A stretch of 31,255 nt of DNA from a virus. Every line of letters starts with the position of its first letter. The stretch's first letter is position 1. The notes beneath the pieces were generated by a model. That model searched no databases. It saw only the letters and a list, made by a program, of their open reading frames with translations, and was not told the DNA's origin. A program made the translations under genes and the position numbers. Shown here piece by piece: positions 1 to 7,757 of this stretch. Location of the stretch: positions 1-31,255 of IMG/VR virus record IMGVR_UViG_3300025889_000581; one strand, given 5' to 3'.

Positions 1-1
1 G

Positions 2-49
2 ATGTTCGACCCTGAAGAATACATTCCACCTGAAGAGGAGCCTGTTTGA
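2..49 (+). CDS. C-terminal end of an upstream gene (partial)
   Basis: An open frame enters the window at base 2 and ends at a TGA at 47-49. The visible peptide is about 15 residues, acidic and proline-rich (it ends PPEEEPV). The stop overlaps the ATG of the next gene in a TGATG arrangement, typical of translationally coupled phage genes, which supports it as a real gene end. An in-frame ATG lies at base 2, but with so little sequence it cannot be told whether that is a start. Function cannot be assigned; by position it probably belongs to the tail/baseplate module. Confidence 0.5.
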   Translation: MFDPEEYIPPEEEPV

Positions 50-1068
50 TGAAAGGAGTGGTTGAGGTTTACAGAGGGGAAGAGAAGATCCTCGAAGAGT
101 CCAACATGCTTATGGATAATCTGGGAAGCCAGATTGCCTTTTGGATGTCTCTTCCCCGTGGATTCGGAGAAATCCCCTCAGCCAAAGCCATTTACGATAC
201 ATCAAACTACACAGTCAGAGCAGCGAGTCTGGGTAAAGACGCAGCAGGATATAGCAGGCACGCACACAGTTCGAATGTTGGACAAACCTCATCTGTAATT
301 TCTGTTAGATCTAAATTTGTTGACGCGATAAACTATGACATAGAAAAAGAATCAACCTATCTCGATCCGTCTATATCTTCTATTCTAGCTACTTACACAG
401 TCTTACCTGAGGATTCTAATCCTATCATGCAGAGATTAGAAACCGCATCAACTAAAACTCCTGCTCAACCCTCACTCTTAGATCTAGGACACAATCCAAA
501 CTTAACGATATCTGGTGGAGGCTACGTCAGGGCTGGCTGTTATTCTACCTCTGCGGCGACACGTTTCCGCATTGTAAAAGCTGATGGGACTGTTCTCGCT
601 AAACCTTTTGCCCCAAACACTGAAGGGTTTAATTCCGAATTTGGAATTGAAAGAAAAGCAATAGATACAAGAGGCTTTATTAGAGTTAATGTTGCTGATA
701 TAGTTGATGGTAACAGTAAACAACAAGAAGCAAACTCAGCAAGTTATGGCTTAATTCTTACTTATACACCAACTCATTGGAATCCTTCTCAGAACCTTTT
801 CGGCGTAGATCATTTCATGACGTTAGTTCCTCAAGATGTTGTTTGTTTAAATTTCTTTGGAGGAGTATATACTATAGGCTTGTGGGGATTTGATATCAAA
901 AAGATGATGGAAAAAGGCATGTATCCCCCATACCAACAGTATCCAATAGATGATATTGAGTATAAACTATATGCAAGAAAAACCTTCACAAAAGATCTAA
1001 CTAAATTTGATAATTTAGAAGGACTTATAGAGAAATTAGATATTAATTGGCGGTTTACATTCGTATGA
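49..1068 (+). CDS. Probable virion structural protein (tail/baseplate module), 339 aa
   Basis: No family is recognised with certainty. The ATG at 49 overlaps the upstream stop (TGATG) and is preferred to the TTG at 46. The N-terminus (VEVYRGEEKILEESNMLMDN) and the C-terminus (a Tyr-Ala-Arg-Lys stretch, then a hydrophobic strand ending DINWRFTFV) resemble in pattern the two ends of the next gene product. That suggests two related beta-rich proteins of one structure. No signal peptide or membrane segment is visible. Its stop overlaps the next ATG (ATGA at 1065-1068), so the two are probably translated together. The setting, directly before large virion-type proteins and a PAAR-like spike tip, points to baseplate, tail or tail-fibre attachment. 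This is inference from context, not from a diagnostic motif. Confidence 0.6.
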   Translation: MKGVVEVYRGEEKILEESNMLMDNLGSQIAFWMSLPRGFGEIPSAKAIYDTSNYTVRAASLGKDAAGYSRHAHSSNVGQTSSVISVRSKFVDAINYDIEKESTYLDPSISSILATYTVLPEDSNPIMQRLETASTKTPAQPSLLDLGHNPNLTISGGGYVRAGCYSTSAATRFRIVKADGTVLAKPFAPNTEGFNSEFGIERKAIDTRGFIRVNVADIVDGNSKQQEANSASYGLILTYTPTHWNPSQNLFGVDHFMTLVPQDVVCLNFFGGVYTIGLWGFDIKKMMEKGMYPPYQQYPIDDIEYKLYARKTFTKDLTKFDNLEGLIEKLDINWRFTFV

Positions 1069-1688
1069 AAAATTTTATAGAAGATATGGGGATTACCGGA
1101 CACCTCCAAATTGCTAAGGTTTATTCTACAGGCAATGAAGAGGTTGTATTCGATGACCACAATATTATTGTTTCAGGTATGGGTGTAGGACTTGCTCAAC
1201 TATTTTCCCTATCAGGACCAGGCTCAATACTTGATTATCAAATTGACAGATTTCAAATAGGTGTTGGTGGGGACAGCGTTACGGAAAACGTGGAAATAAA
1301 TGCTCTTAACGCAAATCTTACCTCTCTAGAAGAATACGGCGAGAACGCCATGCTTTATGTTATTGAAGGTTATCATGCTTTCTCATACTCAAATATATCA
1401 ATTAACCGTGAGTGGTTTGGATATATTCCACAGCATAAGGTAAGTAAGGTTGGCGATAGCAGCGTTCGTTATACGATAACGATAGATAAAGACGCAGCAA
1501 ATACTCTAGAAACTACTAGAGGTGCCGGATCTGGTATTAACGAGATCGGTTTATTCATGAAAAATCCTTTAGGGGATAGAAATCAAGCTGGCTACGATAC
1601 ATCAATACTAGTCGCTTATAGAAAATTCAGAACTATAGTAAAAACTGATGACTTTGCTTTAGTGTTCAGATGGACAATTAACTGGTGA
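1065..1688 (+). CDS. Probable virion structural protein related to its upstream neighbour, 207 aa
   Basis: The start is the ATG at 1065, which overlaps the upstream TGA; the frame is open back to a TTG at 1047, but that would deepen the overlap. The protein has an N-terminal strand pattern (LQIAKVYSTGNEEVVFDDHN) followed by a Gly-rich stretch. Its C-terminal segment contains INEIGLFMKNP and ends in a Lys-Thr-Asp-Asp-Phe strand closing with FRWTINW. This layout (an 'N-x-I-V' hydrophobic N-terminus, an 'NEIGLF' strand, a terminal W-x-I-x-W) recurs in beta-rich phage tail or baseplate proteins. A tail/baseplate part is therefore likely, but the exact role is unknown. It lies only 4 bases before the next gene. 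Confidence 0.6.
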   Translation: MKNFIEDMGITGHLQIAKVYSTGNEEVVFDDHNIIVSGMGVGLAQLFSLSGPGSILDYQIDRFQIGVGGDSVTENVEINALNANLTSLEEYGENAMLYVIEGYHAFSYSNISINREWFGYIPQHKVSKVGDSSVRYTITIDKDAANTLETTRGAGSGINEIGLFMKNPLGDRNQAGYDTSILVAYRKFRTIVKTDDFALVFRWTINW

Positions 1689-1692
1689 TATT

Positions 1693-4600
1693 ATGGCTTA
1701 TGTATTAAATAACTTAATAAACCAAACCAACGTAAACAACGTAAAAAAATTACTAAGATGTTGGCAACCTGGCGTTAGTAAGTTCACTCCTGGATCTTTC
1801 TATAACTTCGAGCAGGATAACTTACCTCTTTACGACTTAGAAGAGAGAACTTACTTTAACTGGCAGAAGCTTGGTTTCCCATCTGATGTAGGCGCGGCAC
1901 CCATTCACCTACTTGTATCTGCTGATGCTCCTCAAGAGCTAGTAAACTGTAACTCAAATATTTTTCATTCACTACCTGAAGCAATTAACGCCCTCCCCAA
2001 ATATATCAATCAGTTCACTAGAATTTCAGTAGCTTCTTTTGGAGATTTAGGTGAAGTAGACATCGAAGGGTTTAATATGGACCCCAAGAGTGGGGCTTTA
2101 GAGATTGTAAATATAAATTCGTTTGATAGACCTGGGGTTTTTGCTCCTGCCCCAATAGATAATACTAATAAATCCTATTACTACGATGCTAGAGCAACCT
2201 CCATAGCCTCAGATAATAATACCTCACCTTACGGGCTCTATAAAAACTTTGCCTCCGCGCCAAGTAGGTTAGGGCCTGGTCCTGTAGATAATGATGGTTT
2301 CTGTGGAATTTCTAACTTCTTTTTAAGAGCCCCTCATAGCTTAGGCGCTCCACTTGAAATAACTTTCTGTCCCTATGTAGATAATTTTACCGGAGCAGGA
2401 TTCTTATTCTCTACTGTAAATAGCTTCGCTGCTACGAGTATGGAATTAGATGAGAGAGCAAGAGCAGCTTACACGGCATTCATTACCCCCATTCCAGGAA
2501 TTGGAAGTCTTGATGGAATACCTTCAGAGATTAGCAGATTAAGTGTAGGAAGTGTTTCCCTTGTTAACGAGATTATTGACGATTATACTCCTGAAATTGA
2601 AGGACAATTAACATTATTAGAAGAATCGCAGGAGTCTTCCATTATAGATGAAATTTATGTTTATGACCCAAGCTCTTTTGATCAAAGAAATTCAACACAA
2701 AAATTTAGAACAGCACAAAAAAGTTTATTTGATGGACCAAATGAGTTACAAAAAGCTATCAAAACTACTATTTATGGTAACTACATCTCTAGACTAAAAA
2801 TTAGTAACTGTCAGGGTAGATTATTTGTAAGAGGTTTTCATTGCAAAGGTTCTGGAATTAATTCACCAAAGATAGGAATTGAAGTAACAGATACTAATAA
2901 TCTATTTTTAGAATCTATAGCTGTCTCTAGGTATTCTGGTTTTGGTCTTCATTTAATAAACTCTACAGTAAAAATTAGTAGAAGTTTTTACGTATACCGA
3001 TGCTATGGATTTGGTCAAGAAGATTTACCAATTAGAGAAAACTTTAATAAGAGATTGTCAAAACCTTGGTCAGAAAATATTAAATCCCTCCAAGCTCCTG
3101 TCAATGATGACTCAGCAGGAATTGCTGCATACAATAGTGAAATAATATTTGATGGGGCTGATGGTCGTAGTTATGGTATTTACAACGCTTATTTAAATGT
3201 TAGTCCTACTACTCTTTCAGAGATTTTGTATAAGCCAGGTTTAAACGATTGTCGAATGATTTCAAGATGTTCAACTGGGATCAAGTTAGTTAACTCAGTT
3301 ATCTCTGGTGGAAGAGGCAAAAACGCTGAAGCTTACTCAACGACGCAGAGCTTAGAACTACAAGACTTTATCCACATAGAGGGAAATGCCAACTACGGTT
3401 TAGATCTTGAGAATAGTAGAATATCTCTAACGTCAAATCTACAAGTCTTCCACAACACTAGGGGCATTAGAGCAAGAAACTCTACATTAAATCTAGAATC
3501 ATTTAAGATAGACCATAACCATCTCTACGGAATAAGCTTAGAGAATTCTAATTTAATTTATGGATTACAACAAGTTGCTGCTACTCCTTTAGGTAGCTTT
3601 GATTATCAAAATGCTAACCTATTTGACAGTGATAATACTAAACGTAACCAATTTATTCTTCATAGCAATGGTCAACACATCTTAGCTAAAAACTCAGCTA
3701 TCAAGCTAGGATCATATAAAGATCCCAAGATAAGTTACTTTGGTAGGTTTATTTTAGGAGAATCTTTTGGCGTTGATAATAATGGGAATCAACTACCTTC
3801 AGTTTACTTGGAGAATACAAATGCCGACTTTATTCACCTAACATCCTTGAAGTCCGGGGTCGCAGGCACAAAAACGATAGGAGGTCACTTCTACCTTAAC
3901 AATAACTCTGAAGCAACTTTCTTAGGTAGCGCAAGTTCTATAACATGCCTAACTTACCCAGAAGGCACTAACCCAAGCTTCTCAAGAGATCAGAAATTTG
4001 TAGGAGTAGTTGTAAATAACAATTCAACAGCCAGATTCAGAGGGCCTACAGTTGTTTACAATGGTGCCGTTAATATATTAGCTCAAAACAATAGCAACAT
4101 TATCTTCGAGCCTCATAAGAAGACTGATGGAACTTTAGATGTCCTTGGGTTCTCCTTAGACAACGCAGCAAACCATACCATGGTTGAGCTTAAGTCTATT
4201 CGAGCTTGCCTTGTTGCTGATAAGGGCTCGAACATTGTCATGGAAGATTTAGGTTCTTTCACGAAAACTTGGACCGCAAACGAACAGCTTAATAATACTT
4301 ACTTAGCACAAAACGCACCACAAGCCGAATACACATCAGCAGGGTTCTTCCAGTTCTATCCTAACCCAAATACAAATGCAGCTACCTATAACAATCTTCC
4401 ATACTCAACAGCCCTGACTGCACGAGGTAGTGGTTATAGAATGACCGAAATTGGTAGCACTGGTAAGTATTACTGGGGTAGGGATTATACGAATTCAGAT
4501 CCCTTCACCTTATCAGATATAACAAATGGCGGTGTATGTCTTCGAGCATTAAATAATTCAAATGTTAGAGTTCGAAATGTAAACTTCCCCTGTGGATGGT

Positions 4601-5361
4601 GGAATGCGAGTGGAGTTATTTACGATATCAATGATACTGCAAATCAAGGTTACTGCGGTAAGACTTTCATTTGGAACTTCGCAAACAACTCCACATTACA
4701 TGCAGACTATATCTCCGTAAGTGGACTTTACCCTGCGACAGCAGGATATTTCGGACCTTCTGCGCTTTGGCTTTCAGGAGCAGGGCAAGCTAATTACGGC
4801 GCTCCCTCCTCTACGCCTGATACATCCTCCCTGTCTGTTCTAGATGCTTTTGGTTATGGGTTAGACAACGTCTGGCCTCTCCCAGACGGGACTAAGGTAA
4901 GATACGGCTACGCAACCCCACAAAATCAAGGACCTTTCCGTCTTTATGTTGGAGTAGATTCCATGGCTAACCAACTACAGCAAAATGGAGAGTTAGGTTA
5001 TATTCAACAGCTTTTTGCACAAGGTTACAATGCTTCCGGGAATCTTTCATCGGTTGATGGGGCGAGTTCTGTTTACGGGAAGATCCTCAGAATTGACGAA
5101 ACAGATGGGACTCTCGGCGTGTCAGGCTATTATTACTGTAACGAGTTTGTTAAGACAGATCCAAACTTAATTATGCTCGATGAATCAGCAGCAAACACCT
5201 TCGCAAACGCCAAGAACGGTGCGATGGGGACTTCCAATAGACCTCAGATATGCACTATTTATGATAACAGAACTATAGATACTGGTGAAGCATCTATTAA
5301 CAAGTTGTTTGGTATTGGATTTATGAGTCCGAACGTATTCGATATATTAGAAGAGAACTAA
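1693..5361 (+). CDS. Large beta-helix-like virion protein (tail/baseplate or spike), 1222 aa
   Basis: ATG at 1693, just after the previous stop. Residues about 35-60 hold a motif (SFYNFEQDNLPLYDLEER) that recurs near the N-terminus of the following gene product and is probably an attachment or assembly domain. From about residue 365 to 820 the chain is rich in short Asn/Ser/Gly-turn repeats such as LENSRISL, RNSTLNLES and LENSNLIYG. These are spaced like the coils of a right-handed parallel beta-helix, as in tail spikes and other adhesin-like virion proteins. No catalytic motif is evident. The C-terminal 300 residues are aromatic- and glycine-rich and do not resemble a known chaperone domain to me. 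A host-recognition or baseplate-peripheral role is inferred from fold and neighbourhood. Confidence 0.65.
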   Translation: MAYVLNNLINQTNVNNVKKLLRCWQPGVSKFTPGSFYNFEQDNLPLYDLEERTYFNWQKLGFPSDVGAAPIHLLVSADAPQELVNCNSNIFHSLPEAINALPKYINQFTRISVASFGDLGEVDIEGFNMDPKSGALEIVNINSFDRPGVFAPAPIDNTNKSYYYDARATSIASDNNTSPYGLYKNFASAPSRLGPGPVDNDGFCGISNFFLRAPHSLGAPLEITFCPYVDNFTGAGFLFSTVNSFAATSMELDERARAAYTAFITPIPGIGSLDGIPSEISRLSVGSVSLVNEIIDDYTPEIEGQLTLLEESQESSIIDEIYVYDPSSFDQRNSTQKFRTAQKSLFDGPNELQKAIKTTIYGNYISRLKISNCQGRLFVRGFHCKGSGINSPKIGIEVTDTNNLFLESIAVSRYSGFGLHLINSTVKISRSFYVYRCYGFGQEDLPIRENFNKRLSKPWSENIKSLQAPVNDDSAGIAAYNSEIIFDGADGRSYGIYNAYLNVSPTTLSEILYKPGLNDCRMISRCSTGIKLVNSVISGGRGKNAEAYSTTQSLELQDFIHIEGNANYGLDLENSRISLTSNLQVFHNTRGIRARNSTLNLESFKIDHNHLYGISLENSNLIYGLQQVAATPLGSFDYQNANLFDSDNTKRNQFILHSNGQHILAKNSAIKLGSYKDPKISYFGRFILGESFGVDNNGNQLPSVYLENTNADFIHLTSLKSGVAGTKTIGGHFYLNNNSEATFLGSASSITCLTYPEGTNPSFSRDQKFVGVVVNNNSTARFRGPTVVYNGAVNILAQNNSNIIFEPHKKTDGTLDVLGFSLDNAANHTMVELKSIRACLVADKGSNIVMEDLGSFTKTWTANEQLNNTYLAQNAPQAEYTSAGFFQFYPNPNTNAATYNNLPYSTALTARGSGYRMTEIGSTGKYYWGRDYTNSDPFTLSDITNGGVCLRALNNSNVRVRNVNFPCGWWNASGVIYDINDTANQGYCGKTFIWNFANNSTLHADYISVSGLYPATAGYFGPSALWLSGAGQANYGAPSSTPDTSSLSVLDAFGYGLDNVWPLPDGTKVRYGYATPQNQGPFRLYVGVDSMANQLQQNGELGYIQQLFAQGYNASGNLSSVDGASSVYGKILRIDETDGTLGVSGYYYCNEFVKTDPNLIMLDESAANTFANAKNGAMGTSNRPQICTIYDNRTIDTGEASINKLFGIGFMSPNVFDILEEN

Positions 5362-5362
5362 T

Positions 5363-7753
5363 ATGACAACCAATGATTATTCATTTTCTGAGAGCGACTA
5401 CCGCTTCACTAGTCCTGTAAGATACTTTACAGCTACTGACCCATATTATTGGGAGATAGACAATATCCCACTGAAGCAGCTTCAGGAAAATGACCTTTGG
5501 TTAAAGGATCAAATCGAAGATGGGTTTAAAAAGCTTAGGTTCAGCACAGGTAGAAGTGATTTTCAAGAACTTCTACCTTACAGTGATTCTGTAGACTCTA
5601 TCGTCCGCGTCAAGCCTGGACGCTACACAGCAAGAATTAACGATGCAACTAGTGACCCAAGGTTGCAGCAATTAACTAGGGTATTTGGTAAAGTATTTGA
5701 TGAACCAAATAAATGGCGCTTTGCTACTTTAGCTGACGGTGAGCTAAACGCTATAGTAGCTAAACTAAATTCGACTGTAGGCTCTGATGCCTTATTTATG
5801 AATGGTCTTACCGAGAGAGTTTTCTCTTATTCTGTAAAGAATCCTTACGAAGCCTTTGACGATATTGAATATAGTGAAGAACAAGCATGGACTTACCATA
5901 GTCCACTTCTCAAAGTTTTCTTCTGGCCTGGCGTTGAGTATCAAAGAACAGAGTGGTGGCAGGATCAGACCTCGTGGAGAGCCGAGTATGGTATGAGATT
6001 CTTACCTCTCATAGAAAACTTGTTTGTGAAGTTTTGGAGAGGAGTGTTCCGTCTTTCAGTTGTTGACGTTCCTGAAACTTTATCTATTGAAGTTCCTCCG
6101 TTCAGTCAGGATGATTTTTCTTACTATAACGAGAGCGGGCAATTAATACAAAACACTAGTGCAGAAACTCGTATAGACTTATTATTCATCTACAGTAAAC
6201 CAATAGACGCCTCGCAGGCTACAGTTAAATCAACCGAGCAGACTAACTTTAGAACAATCACAACACCTGAGTTAGGCTTAGTTCGAGGTGCAGGATTAAT
6301 ACTAAGAAAGGATAATGAGAACTACGGAGGAACTCAGACAACAGGAGAAACTCTAGATGAAGACAATAATATTCAAATCCTAGCCTCTCCCGCTGATCAA
6401 GAGAATACTAATGGTGGTTTTAAGGCTCTTGGAGTTAGAGGCTCTTTCCCTTCCCCTGATGACCTGATGAACGTAGCACCTCTGCTTCTGGAAAGCTTAG
6501 AGGCTTCTGACCCAAGACTTGTGGGTCAGTCTGTATTACCTATCGCATACATTGTAGTAAGAAAGGATGCAGCAGACAATGAATTTGGTGAAGTTATTGT
6601 TACAAATAACGACATCATTGATATCAGACCATTCTTTAGAACTGCTGAACTTGCTTACAACGAGCGTGCGGGGATAGCAGCATCACTACCTCAAATCTCA
6701 ATCTCTAATCCAGTAGTCTCAGATGTAAAGCTTAAGTATGTCACTCACGAAATCACTGAAGATTACAAAGCTAGATTAGCAAGACTTTCTGATAGAGTTG
6801 AACGAATTGCTAACCCAACAGCCGCAGCTAGGGTCGTTGGTTGTGGATTTGTTCAAGGTGGAACAAGGTTTGGTGCTGAGGGAGCAATTAGAGATTACTA
6901 CTCAAGATTCCAAGGCTTAGACAACGTAGAGTCTCTGCAAAGGTTGAGAGAGGTCTACAATTTTCCCACACAAACCAGAGCTTCCTATTACCCAGAATGG
7001 GACGTAGCTCCTTGGGTTCCTGGGAGCGCACGTAAGCAGTATCCTAATGATTGTGTCAACGTTCATATTCACTCTGATTATTTTGGAGATAGCGGTAACG
7101 ATGATAACTTTGATTATCTTGGTAAATCTGCTGCAAAGAATAACGGAGCTAAATTAGATCACCTGTTCAGCAATAGCTTAGTTTTCTTCTGCAAAAAGAC
7201 TATTAAGTTAGATAGAACTCAAGTGGAGTGGATGGATCACTACACCGTTAATGCTCACTTAGTAAACTGTGTTCCTCTTAGTCATGTAACTGACAGAATT
7301 ACTAACGTTGGGCAGTCTCATGCTGGGGCCTCTCACATTTGGGTGGAGTATCGTAGAGATGAATTTACGATTTATTGCGCTTGGGTCGGGATGCAAAATG
7401 TCTTCACGGAAGAGGCCGAAGTCAGCCAAAACTTCCCAGGATTTCCCTATACCACTAGATTTGGAACACCCGTTGGTGTCCCTAATTCAGGAGGGTCAGG
7501 AGGGACTGGCACCCCAACTATATATAAAGCATTGTTCTCTACAGGGCTAGTCACGTTAAGAGATAATGCTGAGGTTACCGCCGGATTTACGGTAATTACT
7601 CAAGAGCTAGCTGGTCTAAATAGAAATAAAGCTGTGACTGGTGGCGTGTGTATCTACCCAACAATTAAGTTCGATATCGTTGGCTATCCTAGATACTATG
7701 CTGGTATGCCTTCATCACTCTATGACCAGGACCCTGTGCTAACCTTAGTCTAA
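5363..7753 (+). CDS. Virion structural protein with DNxPL N-terminal motif, 796 aa
   Basis: The ATG at 5363 follows the upstream TAA by one base, so translation is probably coupled. Residues 27-52 contain DPYYWEIDNIPLKQLQEND, clearly parallel to the N-terminal motif of the preceding 1222-residue protein. The rest is an ordinary mix of strands and helices with many Trp, Tyr and Phe residues, plus a Gly-Ser-Gly linker near residue 710-720. There are no transmembrane segments or catalytic signatures. The shared N-terminal motif and adjacency suggest that the two proteins dock on the same site of the tail or baseplate. I do not recognise a T4 counterpart by sequence, and the size does not decide between wedge and fibre roles. 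Confidence 0.65.
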   Translation: MTTNDYSFSESDYRFTSPVRYFTATDPYYWEIDNIPLKQLQENDLWLKDQIEDGFKKLRFSTGRSDFQELLPYSDSVDSIVRVKPGRYTARINDATSDPRLQQLTRVFGKVFDEPNKWRFATLADGELNAIVAKLNSTVGSDALFMNGLTERVFSYSVKNPYEAFDDIEYSEEQAWTYHSPLLKVFFWPGVEYQRTEWWQDQTSWRAEYGMRFLPLIENLFVKFWRGVFRLSVVDVPETLSIEVPPFSQDDFSYYNESGQLIQNTSAETRIDLLFIYSKPIDASQATVKSTEQTNFRTITTPELGLVRGAGLILRKDNENYGGTQTTGETLDEDNNIQILASPADQENTNGGFKALGVRGSFPSPDDLMNVAPLLLESLEASDPRLVGQSVLPIAYIVVRKDAADNEFGEVIVTNNDIIDIRPFFRTAELAYNERAGIAASLPQISISNPVVSDVKLKYVTHEITEDYKARLARLSDRVERIANPTAAARVVGCGFVQGGTRFGAEGAIRDYYSRFQGLDNVESLQRLREVYNFPTQTRASYYPEWDVAPWVPGSARKQYPNDCVNVHIHSDYFGDSGNDDNFDYLGKSAAKNNGAKLDHLFSNSLVFFCKKTIKLDRTQVEWMDHYTVNAHLVNCVPLSHVTDRITNVGQSHAGASHIWVEYRRDEFTIYCAWVGMQNVFTEEAEVSQNFPGFPYTTRFGTPVGVPNSGGSGGTGTPTIYKALFSTGLVTLRDNAEVTAGFTVITQELAGLNRNKAVTGGVCIYPTIKFDIVGYPRYYAGMPSSLYDQDPVLTLV

Positions 7754-7757
7754 TGTT

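Noticed and set aside
2107-2120. TATAAATT-like late promoter match inside the 1222-residue gene
   Set aside because: It is in mid-gene with no gene start nearby; it serves as a reminder that 7/8 matches occur by chance in AT-rich sequence.
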